Positions 16,816-24,968 of a DNA stretch of 64,000 nucleotides are shown in pieces. The translations under genes and the position numbers were made by a program. The stretch's first letter is position 1. Each line of letters begins with the position of its first letter. The notes below the pieces were generated by a model that ran no database searches, had not been told where the DNA came from, and was given only the letters and a program-made list of their open reading frames with translations. The stretch is from Roseovarius sp. MMSF_3359 (lineage in GTDB: Bacteria > Pseudomonadota > Alphaproteobacteria > Rhodobacterales > Rhodobacteraceae): NCBI RefSeq assembly GCF_030733385.1, contig NZ_JASHJC010000015.1, positions 47,049 through 111,048 of the forward strand, written 5' to 3'.

Positions 16816-18224
16816 TGGCGAAAACAGCGTGTATCGTGGGCGGGGGCGTGATCGGCGGCGGATGGGCCGCGCGGTTCCTGCTCAATGGGTGGAATGTGCG
16901 GGTCTATGACCCGGACCCCGAGGCCGAGCGCAAGATAAGCGAAGTGATGGGCAATGCCCGCCACGCGCTGCCGATGCTCTATGACTATGCGTTACCCGAC
17001 GAAGGAACGCTGAGTTTCCATGAGACGATCGAAGAGGCCGTTGCTGGCGCAGATTGGATCCAGGAAAGCGTGCCGGAACGTCTGGAGCTAAAACATAAGG
17101 TTTATCAAGAGCTTCAAATCCATTGTGCACCTAATACCGTGATCGGTTCTTCAACATCGGGGTTCAAACCCTCGGAATTGCAGGAAAATTCAGCACGACC
17201 CGAACAAATCGTCGTCACACACCCGTTCAACCCGGTCTATCTCCTGCCCCTGATCGAGGTTGTTCCTTCTGACAAGACCGCATCAGAAACTGTTGAAAAG
17301 GCGCAAGATATCCTGACGGATCTCGGCCTCTATCCCCTTGTTGTCCGCAAGGAGATCGACGCACATATCGCCGACCGTTTTCTTGAAGCTGTCTGGCGCG
17401 AGGCACTGTGGTTGGTCAAGGATGGCATTGCCACGACCGAGGAAATCGACAACGCGATCCGCTACGGGTTTGGCATCCGCTGGGCGCAGATGGGGCTTTT
17501 CGAAACCTACCGCGTGGCGGGCGGCGAAGCGGGCATGAAACACTTCATGGCGCAATTCGGCCCGGCGCTCAAATGGCCATGGACCAAGCTGATGGACGTC
17601 CCGGAATTTACCGATGAACTGGTCGACCTGATCGCCGGGCAATCGGACGAACAATCCGGGCACCTGAGCATCCGCGAGCTGGAGCGCAAGCGCGACAACA
17701 ACCTGATCGCTATGATGCGGGCGCTAAAACAGCAGGGGAATGCAACGGGGCGCCTTATCAAGGACCATCAGAAAACCCTGCGCCCTGCCCTGGCCGATAC
17801 CAATCCCATCATTGCGATGCGCCGCACCGTGCCGGTGGACTGGACCGATGTGAACGGCCACATGAACGAGGGGCGTTACGGACAGCTTTTCTCGGACGCG
17901 GCCGAAGAGATCATGGCCCATGTGGGCGCCGATGACGACTACATCGCCAGCGGCCTGAGCTATTTTACCGTTGAGACCACCGTCAAATACCTGATGGAAA
18001 CCCATGCGGGCGAAGAGATCGAAGTGCACACGCGCATCACGGTTGGCGAGGGCAAGAAACTGCGCTGTTTCCATGAAATGAAACGCGCCAGCGATGGCGA
18101 ACTTCTGGCCACCTGTGACCAGTTCATGCTGCATGTGAGCCTGGAGACCCGGCGCACCTGCGAACCGGCGGATCATGTCCGCGCAAAAGTCGAGGCGCTG
18201 GCCGCCCTGCATAAGGAGACCTGA
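16815..18224 (+). CDS. lcdH: L-carnitine 3-dehydrogenase fused to betainyl-CoA thioesterase
   Basis: 469-aa two-domain enzyme. Residues 1-320 are a 3-hydroxyacyl-CoA dehydrogenase-type NAD enzyme (VGGGVIGGGWAARFLLNGW, then SSTSGFKPSEL and THPFNPVYLLPLIEVV) as in L-carnitine dehydrogenase, which oxidises carnitine to 3-dehydrocarnitine. Residues about 332-469 are a hot-dog thioesterase with the active-site Asp345 in VDWTDVNGHMNEGRYG. In Pseudomonas these are two genes (cdhA, cdhB); here they are fused, as in other Alphaproteobacteria. The thioesterase would release glycine betaine from the betainyl-CoA made by the BKACE. It overlaps the SDR by one base. Confidence 0.9.
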   Translation: MAKTACIVGGGVIGGGWAARFLLNGWNVRVYDPDPEAERKISEVMGNARHALPMLYDYALPDEGTLSFHETIEEAVAGADWIQESVPERLELKHKVYQELQIHCAPNTVIGSSTSGFKPSELQENSARPEQIVVTHPFNPVYLLPLIEVVPSDKTASETVEKAQDILTDLGLYPLVVRKEIDAHIADRFLEAVWREALWLVKDGIATTEEIDNAIRYGFGIRWAQMGLFETYRVAGGEAGMKHFMAQFGPALKWPWTKLMDVPEFTDELVDLIAGQSDEQSGHLSIRELERKRDNNLIAMMRALKQQGNATGRLIKDHQKTLRPALADTNPIIAMRRTVPVDWTDVNGHMNEGRYGQLFSDAAEEIMAHVGADDDYIASGLSYFTVETTVKYLMETHAGEEIEVHTRITVGEGKKLRCFHEMKRASDGELLATCDQFMLHVSLETRRTCEPADHVRAKVEALAALHKET

Positions 18225-18225
18225 G

Positions 18226-19389
18226 ATGCAATTCGGACTGACCGAAGAACAGGAAATGATCGTCTCGACGGTGCGCAGCTTTGTCGAGGCCGAGCTCTAT
18301 CCGCACGAGTTGGAGGTCGAACGGACCGGCCATCTGCCGATGGAAATCATCCGTGAGGTGCAGGCCAAGGCCATCGAGGCCGGGCTTTATGCCGCCAACA
18401 TGCCCGAAGAGGTGGGCGGCGCGGGCCTCGATACGCTGACCTGGCTGATGTATGAAAAAGAGCTGGGCCGCGCCAATTACGCGCTGCACTGGACCTGCGT
18501 TGCGCGGCCGTCGAACATCCTGCTGGCGGGCACCGACGAGCAGAAAGAGAAGTACCTATACCCTTGTATTCGCGGTGAAAAATGGGATTGCCTAGCGATG
18601 ACAGAGCCGGGGGCGGGTTCGGACTTGCGGGGCATGCGGGCGACGGCGCGGGAGGATGGTGATGATTTCATCCTCAACGGCACCAAGCATTTCATCTCCC
18701 ACGCCGACATCGCCGATTTCTCCATCGTCTTCATGGCGACCGGGGAGGAGGACACGCCCCGCGGCCCCAAGAAACTCATCACAGCGTTCTTCGTCGACAA
18801 GGACACGCCGGGCTTTACCGTGCGCGAAGGTTACCGCAATGTCAGCCACCGCGGCTATACCAACGCCGTGCTGGAATTCGACGATTGCCGCCTGCCGAAA
18901 TCCGCCGTGCTGGGCGAAGTGCACAAGGGATTTCAGGTGGCCAATGACTGGCTGGGCGCAACGCGCTTGCAAGTTGCCGCGACCTGTTTGGGCCGGGCGG
19001 AACGGGCATTGCAGCACGCGGTGGAATACGCCGCAGAGCGCAAACAGTTCGGGCAACTCATCGGCAAGTACCAGGGGATTTCTTTCAAGCTGGCCGATAT
19101 GGCGACGGAGTTGAAGGCCGCAGAACTTTTGACATGGCATGGCGGTTGGAAATTCGATCAGGGCACCGTGACGGAGACGGACATGTCCATGGCCAAGCTC
19201 AAGGCCACCGAGATGCTGGCCATGGTGGCCGACGAGGCGATCCAGATCCATGGCGGCATGGGGTTGATGGACGAACTGCCCTTGGAACGGATCTGGCGCG
19301 ATGCGCGGGTCGAGCGGATCTGGGAAGGCACATCGGAAATTCAACGCCACATTATCAGCCGCGAGATGCTGCGGCCGCTCGGGGCGTGA
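18226..19389 (+). CDS. Acyl-CoA dehydrogenase, probably gamma-butyrobetainyl-CoA dehydrogenase
   Basis: 387-aa FAD acyl-CoA dehydrogenase. Markers are AMTEPGAGSDLRGM in the N-terminal half, the ERKQFGQLIGKYQGI segment and the C-terminal QIHGGMGLMDELPLERIWRDAR with IWEGTSEIQRHII. The ATG at 18226 follows AAGGAGA and starts one base after the preceding stop. In this operon, with a CoA ligase and a crotonobetainyl-CoA-type hydratase, it most likely oxidises gamma-butyrobetainyl-CoA to crotonobetainyl-CoA (CaiA-like chemistry, run aerobically as an oxidation). The exact acyl chain is inferred. Confidence 0.87.
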   Translation: MQFGLTEEQEMIVSTVRSFVEAELYPHELEVERTGHLPMEIIREVQAKAIEAGLYAANMPEEVGGAGLDTLTWLMYEKELGRANYALHWTCVARPSNILLAGTDEQKEKYLYPCIRGEKWDCLAMTEPGAGSDLRGMRATAREDGDDFILNGTKHFISHADIADFSIVFMATGEEDTPRGPKKLITAFFVDKDTPGFTVREGYRNVSHRGYTNAVLEFDDCRLPKSAVLGEVHKGFQVANDWLGATRLQVAATCLGRAERALQHAVEYAAERKQFGQLIGKYQGISFKLADMATELKAAELLTWHGGWKFDQGTVTETDMSMAKLKATEMLAMVADEAIQIHGGMGLMDELPLERIWRDARVERIWEGTSEIQRHIISREMLRPLGA

Positions 19390-19392
19390 TCC

Positions 19393-20295
19393 GTGCCCAC
19401 CCGGTTTTCGCCAAGCCCGGAGGCGCGTGCCTTCGTGAAGGACCCTGCCAATCGCAATAGCTGGGACTTTAACGCCGCCGAATTGCCCGCGATGCGCCAA
19501 GAGGCGTTGCGCGACGCAGAGGCAAAAGCGCCCGGGCGTGCGGCAAAACATGGCGTGACACTGGATTGGCAGGAGATCGCCGGGGTCCGCTCGCTGCTGA
19601 TCACGCCTGAGGGCTGGGACGGCAAATCGAAAATGCTCTACCTCTTCGGGGGTGGCTTCATCCTGGGCAGTCCGCTGGAAGATCTGATGATCAGCGCGGG
19701 TTTGGCAGCGGGGTCGGGCCTGCAAGTTGTCTCGTCCGCCTATGCGCTGGCCCCCGACGCCCCCTTCCCTGCCGGGTTGGAAGATGCCATCACCGTCGCG
19801 CGGGCCGTGCGCCCCGACGCGATCGCCGGGGAATCCGCGGGGGGCAATCTTGCCCTGTCGGTCGCGCGTGACCTCATCGCCGAAGGCGTGGATGTGGCGG
19901 CGCTGGCGCTGCTCTCACCCGCGGCGGACATGTCGCCGGAATTTGACCCCTATGACACACCGGACGATCCGACCCTGCACGCGCCGCTGGTCGAAGCCAT
20001 GCCGGACATCTATGCGCCCGGCGCCGACCCGTTTGATCCACGCCTGTCGCCTCTTTACGGCAGTTTCGGACCGGACTGGCCCGCCTGCCTCATCACCACC
20101 GGGACGCAGGACCGGTTTCTCGGCCCGTGCGCCCAACTGGCCCGGGCCATGCGCGAAGCTGGCGCCGATGCTGACCTGCGGGTCTGGGACGGGATGTGGC
20201 ACGTTTTCGAATATTACGACCACGTCCCCGAAGCGATCGCCTCGCTTTCAGAGATCGCGTCGTTTCTAAAATCGCAGATCGAGGGCCGGCCATGA
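19393..20295 (+). CDS. Alpha/beta hydrolase (hormone-sensitive lipase type)
   Basis: 300-aa esterase-like protein of the alpha/beta-hydrolase fold-3 group. The oxyanion region is LFGGGFILGSP, a variant of HGGG in which Phe replaces His; the nucleophile elbow is GESAGGN; Asp and His come from TQDRF and MWHVFEYY. It begins with GTG at 19393, three bases after the previous stop, and its stop overlaps the next ATG. A possible role is release of carnitine from O-acylcarnitines so that they enter the pathway, but nothing in the sequence fixes the substrate. Confidence 0.83.
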   Translation: MPTRFSPSPEARAFVKDPANRNSWDFNAAELPAMRQEALRDAEAKAPGRAAKHGVTLDWQEIAGVRSLLITPEGWDGKSKMLYLFGGGFILGSPLEDLMISAGLAAGSGLQVVSSAYALAPDAPFPAGLEDAITVARAVRPDAIAGESAGGNLALSVARDLIAEGVDVAALALLSPAADMSPEFDPYDTPDDPTLHAPLVEAMPDIYAPGADPFDPRLSPLYGSFGPDWPACLITTGTQDRFLGPCAQLARAMREAGADADLRVWDGMWHVFEYYDHVPEAIASLSEIASFLKSQIEGRP

Positions 20296-22379
20296 ACCGC
20301 TTTGCAGGCAAGGACAACGACATGATGCGGGCGGATCAGACCCCGGACCTCTCGCGGCTACTGCGACCCAAATCCATTGCCATTGTCGGCGGCGGTGCCT
20401 GGTGCCAGTCGGTCGTGGAACAATGCCGAAAGATGGGGTTTGACGGCCCGGTCTGGCCCGTACATCCCAAACGGTCCGAGATCGCGGGCGTGGCGACGGT
20501 GCCGTCGCTTGACGACCTGCCCGGCGTGCCGGATGCCACGTTCATCGGGGTCAACCGGCACCTGACGATCGACACGGTGCGCCATCTGCGGGCCATGGGC
20601 GCAGGCGGCGCGATTTGTTTTGCCAGCGGGTTTCGCGAGGCCCAGGCCGAGACCGGCGATGGCGACAGCTTGCAGGCCACGCTTTTGGAAGCCGCGGGCG
20701 AGATGCCGATCATCGGCCCCAATTGCTATGGTTTCATCAACTATCTCGATGGCGCGTTGCTTTGGCCGGATCAACACGGCGGTGTCCGCTGCGACAGTGG
20801 CGTGGCGATCCTGACCCAAAGCTCGAACATGGCGATCAACCTGACCATGCAGGCGCGCGGGCTGCCGCTGGCCTATGTCGTCACCGCCGGCAATCAGGCG
20901 CAGATCGGGTTGGCCGAAATCGGCCGCGGGTTGCTGGCCGACCCGCGGGTGAGCGCCCTTGGCCTGCACATCGAAGGGGTCGGAGATCTCCGCGCGTTCG
21001 AGGCCTTGGCCGCAGAGGCGCGGCGGTTGAACAAACCGCTGGTCGCTCTCAAGGCCGGGAAATCGGAACATGCCCGCGCCGCCGCCGTTTCCCACACTGC
21101 CTCACTCGCGGGCAGTGACGCAGGCGGGCGCGCCCTGCTGGCCCGATTGGGGATCGCCCAGGTGGAAAGCCTGCCCGCCTTGCTGGAGACGCTAAAACTC
21201 TTGCATTTTGCCGGTCCCCTGCCCTCGGCGCGGATCGTGTCGATGTCCTGCTCCGGGGGGGAGGCAAGCCTGATGGCCGACAGCGCGCTTGCCTGCGGCA
21301 TCGAGTTTCCACCGCTTTCAGAGGCGCAGCACGCCGGGTTGCGTGCGGCCCTGGGTCCGATGGTCGCACTGGCCAACCCGCTGGATTACCACACCTTTAT
21401 CTGGAACGACGTTGACCAGATGACAGCGACCTTTGCCGCTGCGCTTGACGGGGACGTGGCACTCGGCTGCCTTATCGTCGACTACCCCCGCCCCGACCGC
21501 TGCGATCCGGGCGCGTGGGATTGCACCATCACGGCCGCGGCCGCCGCAAGCGAACGCGCTAAGACGCCACTTGCCATCATCTCCACCCTGCCAGAGGCGA
21601 TGCCGGAAGAAACCGCCGCACGGATCGCAGCCGCCGGGTTGATCCCGTTGCATGGTCTTGACGATGCGCTCACCGCCATCGCGGCGGCCGCGTTTACGGG
21701 CCAGCGTGACGCCCTGCCGGAACCGCTCCTGATCTCCGCGGACATTGCCAATCCGACCCTTGTCGCCGAAGCGGAGGCAAAAGCAGCACTGGCCGAGCAC
21801 GGGGTGACAATTCCGCGCGCCACTCAGGTGCCATCGCTTGACGCGCTGCGCCAGGCGAGCGAAGAGCTGACCATGCCGGTCGTGTTGAAAGCCGAAGGGC
21901 TGGCGCACAAGACCGAAGCGGGCGGCGTGGCCCTGGGCCTTGAAACCACCGAAGCGGTACTCGCCGCGGCGGGTGACATGCCAGCCGAGCGTTTCCTGCT
22001 CGAAGAGATGATCACCGGCGGCATTGCCGAGTTGTTGATCGGTGTGGTCCGCGACCCGGCCCATGGGTTTGTCCTGACACTCGCTGCAGGCGGAACCCTG
22101 ACCGAGATCCTGCAGGACAGCGCGTCGCTCCTGTTGCCCGCCACCCCGGACGAGATCACCGCGGCCCTCGGATCGCTCCGGCTGGCGCCGGTTTTGCACG
22201 GATATCGCGGGCAACCTGCCGCGGACATGCAGGCGATTGTCAACGCGGTGCTGGCCGTGCAAGCCTATGTGACCGCCAACGCGACCCGTTTGGACGAGGT
22301 CGAGATTAACCCGCTTATCTGCACGCCGACCCGCGCGGTCGCCGCAGATGCGCTCATCAGGATCGGAGACGAAACGTGA
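20292..22379 (+). CDS. ADP-forming acyl-CoA synthetase (fused alpha-beta)
   Basis: 695-aa NDP-forming acyl-CoA ligase. The order is a CoA-binding Rossmann domain (SIAIVGGGAWCQSVVEQCRKM), the succinyl-CoA-synthetase-like domains with the phosphohistidine loop in AAVSHTASLAGSDA, and a C-terminal ATP-grasp domain (VVLKAEGLAHKTEAGGVALG, ending DEVEINPLIC). It starts at 20292, overlapping the esterase stop; the next gene overlaps by GTGA. In this operon it takes the place of the AMP-forming CaiC ligase and would activate gamma-butyrobetaine, crotonobetaine or carnitine. Substrate is inferred from context only. Confidence 0.85.
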   Translation: MNRFAGKDNDMMRADQTPDLSRLLRPKSIAIVGGGAWCQSVVEQCRKMGFDGPVWPVHPKRSEIAGVATVPSLDDLPGVPDATFIGVNRHLTIDTVRHLRAMGAGGAICFASGFREAQAETGDGDSLQATLLEAAGEMPIIGPNCYGFINYLDGALLWPDQHGGVRCDSGVAILTQSSNMAINLTMQARGLPLAYVVTAGNQAQIGLAEIGRGLLADPRVSALGLHIEGVGDLRAFEALAAEARRLNKPLVALKAGKSEHARAAAVSHTASLAGSDAGGRALLARLGIAQVESLPALLETLKLLHFAGPLPSARIVSMSCSGGEASLMADSALACGIEFPPLSEAQHAGLRAALGPMVALANPLDYHTFIWNDVDQMTATFAAALDGDVALGCLIVDYPRPDRCDPGAWDCTITAAAAASERAKTPLAIISTLPEAMPEETAARIAAAGLIPLHGLDDALTAIAAAAFTGQRDALPEPLLISADIANPTLVAEAEAKAALAEHGVTIPRATQVPSLDALRQASEELTMPVVLKAEGLAHKTEAGGVALGLETTEAVLAAAGDMPAERFLLEEMITGGIAELLIGVVRDPAHGFVLTLAAGGTLTEILQDSASLLLPATPDEITAALGSLRLAPVLHGYRGQPAADMQAIVNAVLAVQAYVTANATRLDEVEINPLICTPTRAVAADALIRIGDET

Positions 22380-23161
22380 CAGACAGCCCCATCAAAACCG
22401 AACGCCGCGGTGCCGTGCTTGAGGTGACGCTGGACCGTCCCAAGGCGAATGCCATCGACCTCAAGACCAGCCGCATCATGGGGGACGTCTTTCAGGAGTT
22501 CCGCGACGATCCCGAGTTGCGCGTGGCGATCATCACCGGCGGCGGCGAGAAGTTCTTTTGTCCCGGTTGGGATCTGAAGGCGGCGGCTGATGGGGATGCG
22601 GTCGATGGCGATTATGGCGTCGGTGGTTTCGGCGGCATCCAGGAGATGCGCGCGATGAACAAGCCGATTATCGCGGCGGTCAATGGCATCTGCTGCGGTG
22701 GCGGGCTGGAACTGGCGCTGTCGGCAGATATTATCCTGGCTGCGGATCATGCGAGCTTTGCCCTGCCCGAGATCCGCTCCGGCACCGTCGCCGACGCGGC
22801 ATCGGTCAAACTGCCGAAACGCATCCCCTATCATATCGCGATGGAAATGCTGCTGACCGGGCGGTGGATCGACGCTGAGGAGGCCGCGCGTTGGGGCATG
22901 ATCAACCAGATACATCCCGGCAACAGCCTCATGGCAGAGGCCCGCGCCCTTGCCGATCACCTCGCTTCGGGGCCGCCACTGGTATACGCCGCCATCAAGG
23001 AGATCGTGCGCGAGGCAGAGGCGATGACCTTCCAGGACGCGATGAACCGCATCACGCAGCGTCAATTCGGGACCGTTGACGTGCTCTATGCCTCGGAAGA
23101 TCAGATGGAAGGCGCGCGCGCCTTCGCGGAAAAGCGCGATCCGGTCTGGAAGGGGAAGTAA
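22376..23161 (+). CDS. Enoyl-CoA hydratase, CaiD-like
   Basis: 261-aa crotonase-family protein, last gene of the operon. It has the oxyanion segment CPGWDLKAAADGD, the glycine-rich AVNGICCGGGLELALSADI with one catalytic Glu and a second in LPEIRSG. The WxL and EEAARWGMIN stretches resemble carnitinyl-CoA dehydratase CaiD. Predicted reaction: hydration of crotonobetainyl-CoA to L-carnitinyl-CoA, linking the dehydrogenase step to carnitine. The GTG start lies inside the ligase stop. A general enoyl-CoA hydratase cannot be excluded, but the operon makes the carnitine role likely. Confidence 0.84.
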   Translation: MTDSPIKTERRGAVLEVTLDRPKANAIDLKTSRIMGDVFQEFRDDPELRVAIITGGGEKFFCPGWDLKAAADGDAVDGDYGVGGFGGIQEMRAMNKPIIAAVNGICCGGGLELALSADIILAADHASFALPEIRSGTVADAASVKLPKRIPYHIAMEMLLTGRWIDAEEAARWGMINQIHPGNSLMAEARALADHLASGPPLVYAAIKEIVREAEAMTFQDAMNRITQRQFGTVDVLYASEDQMEGARAFAEKRDPVWKGK

Positions 23162-23171
23162 AGAGGGGCGG

Positions 23172-23786
23172 TTACTTGTGACCGTCCTGAAGCTGCCCTG
23201 AGCGTTTGTTGCCGGCGCGCGAGATGCGGCGGCGGCTTTCCGATCGCTTCCTGGCCATCACTTCGGCCCGCGGCATCCAGGTGTAACGACGATCCTCAAG
23301 GGTCCGCGACCAGAACAACACACCGCCTTTGCGCCAGGGGTCGAGCACGATGCCCTGCTGAAACCCGTCGCCTTTGCGGCTGATGATGGCGGTGCTGTGC
23401 TCAAGCCGGATGTTGAACGAGTTCGCGACCGCGCGGTGCATGTCCAACGTCTTGAAATTCTCGGCCTTGAGCCGCGTTTCGATATCCTGCGCCCAATGCC
23501 AGCAAAGCCCCCGCGGGCGCGTCCCCATATTGACCTTGGTATTGTGGATCAGGGGGCCGTCGGTAATCTGGTACTCCTGCGACAACTGGTAGGTGTAGTC
23601 ATATGTCACCTTGGCCGCGCGCATCGCCTCTTTCGGGTCAACCTCGGGGCCCAGGGACCGGATTGCCGCTGCAAGTGCGTTGATTTCCTGTGGCGTCCCC
23701 GGCGCGGGACCGTCCGGTCGGGCCATTGCAATACTGCCCAGGAATACCAGTGACAGGACAGTCAGCAATCTTGCAATTCTGGTCAT
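23172..23786 (-). CDS. Secreted transglutaminase-like protein of unknown function
   Basis: 204 aa with an N-terminal signal peptide (MTRIARLLTVLSLVFLGSIAMA, residues 1-22, AMA cleavage). The mature part has an ordered Cys-His-Asp set: Cys in GLCWHWAQDIE, His in LEHSTAII and Asp in VLDPWRKGG. The order and spacing resemble transglutaminase-like/papain-type thiol folds. The C-terminus is strongly basic (ARKRSESRRRISRAGNKR). It converges on the carnitine operon with 10 bases between. I do not recognise a named family; periplasmic or outer-membrane localisation is likely. Confidence 0.75.
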   Translation of the reverse strand: MTRIARLLTVLSLVFLGSIAMARPDGPAPGTPQEINALAAAIRSLGPEVDPKEAMRAAKVTYDYTYQLSQEYQITDGPLIHNTKVNMGTRPRGLCWHWAQDIETRLKAENFKTLDMHRAVANSFNIRLEHSTAIISRKGDGFQQGIVLDPWRKGGVLFWSRTLEDRRYTWMPRAEVMARKRSESRRRISRAGNKRSGQLQDGHK

Positions 23787-23888
23787 GGATGCAGGTCAAC
23801 TCCGGAACTTTTTTCCAGAGCTAGCCCGTCACCGGCCGCTTGTCGAGAAGGTGCATGCGGTTGGGACGTTCACAATCCCGACAGGCGG

Positions 23889-23909
23889 GCGGCCCTCGCG
23901 GCGGGCCGC
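23889..23909 (-). terminator. GC-rich hairpin at the 3' end of the diguanylate cyclase gene
   Basis: A perfect 7-bp stem (GCGGCCC/GGGCCGC) with a seven-base loop begins directly after the cyclase stop codon on the minus strand. No T-run follows, so it may end transcription only weakly or protect the mRNA end. Confidence 0.4.
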
Positions 23910-24968
23910 TTACCCTCTTCGACGCTCCGGCATGTAGACGACTTCGCTCTCGTCCGGCTCTCGCAGCGCAGGTTCATAGAGCACATGTTGCCCCCTGCCC
24001 CGTCTCTTGGCCGCGTAAAGCGCCACATCCGCATCATCCAGCATCTGTTCGAATGTCGGGTTGGTATAATCACCGCTGAGCGTCGCGCCGATACTGGCGG
24101 AAATCCGGCACTCCTTGTCGCCAAAGAGGATCGGTTCCTCCAACCGGGCAATCAGACGGTTGGCGATGGCCGCAACCCTCGCGCGCGATTTCAGGCGGGA
24201 AAAGATCAGGACGAATTCATCTCCGCCGGTGCGAACAATAACGTCATCACTGCGCGTCTCGCTGACCATCATATGGGCCACGCTTTGCAAAACGTGATCG
24301 CCCGCCGCATGGCCCAGGGTGTCGTTCACATCCTTGAAGTAATCCAGGTCGAGATTCATCAGCGCAAAATTCTGCCGCGTGTCGATCATGCGATTGAGCA
24401 CATGATCCATCGCGCGCCGGTTCCGCAGGCCGGTCAGCGTGTCGGTAAACGCCTGCTCTTCGGCGGCGACCTTTGCGCCTTGCAGGCGCAGGTTCAACAT
24501 GCGCGAGGCTTCCATCGCCGCGGATTTCGCCTCGACCAGGTAGAGCATTTCGACGGCGAGGTCGGTCGCGGCAAAATCTGCACTGGTCAAAGAGAAATCG
24601 TTGACCGCCTCAAGGATCGAGATCCCGAATGACAGGTTCACGATCGCACCGCCCGGCGGACCAAAGGAAGACGCCTGACCGAGGGGAATCAGGATACCCT
24701 TCAGCCCGGTACGCGGTGCCGCGCGCAATTGCAGGTGCAGCTTGACCCCTGCCATGGCCATCATGTCCTGCATCGACGTGGCACTTCGCGGCCTCTTCAT
24801 CTCGAAAATCTCAAGGAAACGCTTGCCGGTGACAACGCCCGAAGGGTCCAGCTTGTGGGTGCTGGCGCCCGCGTGGACGATATGCCCGGTCGCATCCAGA
24901 ATTGCGTGCATCGGGCACAAACCGTCCATCACCCGTCCGATATCCGTGCTATCTGCCATCCCGGTCAT
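23910..24968 (-). CDS. Diguanylate cyclase with H-NOX-associated sensory domain
   Basis: 352-aa cytoplasmic protein. Residues about 10-165 form a PAS-like H-NOX-associated (HNOBA) domain, a short coiled region at 150-172 follows, and residues 175-335 are GGDEF. The active site RTGGDEFV is intact (GGDEF 248-252). An RSDD motif exactly five residues upstream is the inhibitory c-di-GMP site, so product feedback is expected. The start overlaps the H-NOX stop (ATGA), so the two are co-translated and likely form a complex in which the H-NOX-like protein controls c-di-GMP synthesis. Confidence 0.9.
   Translation of the reverse strand: MTGMADSTDIGRVMDGLCPMHAILDATGHIVHAGASTHKLDPSGVVTGKRFLEIFEMKRPRSATSMQDMMAMAGVKLHLQLRAAPRTGLKGILIPLGQASSFGPPGGAIVNLSFGISILEAVNDFSLTSADFAATDLAVEMLYLVEAKSAAMEASRMLNLRLQGAKVAAEEQAFTDTLTGLRNRRAMDHVLNRMIDTRQNFALMNLDLDYFKDVNDTLGHAAGDHVLQSVAHMMVSETRSDDVIVRTGGDEFVLIFSRLKSRARVAAIANRLIARLEEPILFGDKECRISASIGATLSGDYTNPTFEQMLDDADVALYAAKRRGRGQHVLYEPALREPDESEVVYMPERRRG

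Noticed and set aside
23840..23885. A tRNA T-arm-like sequence (GGTTGGGACGTTCACAATCCC region)
   Set aside because: No acceptor stem, anticodon arm or D-arm can be folded around it.
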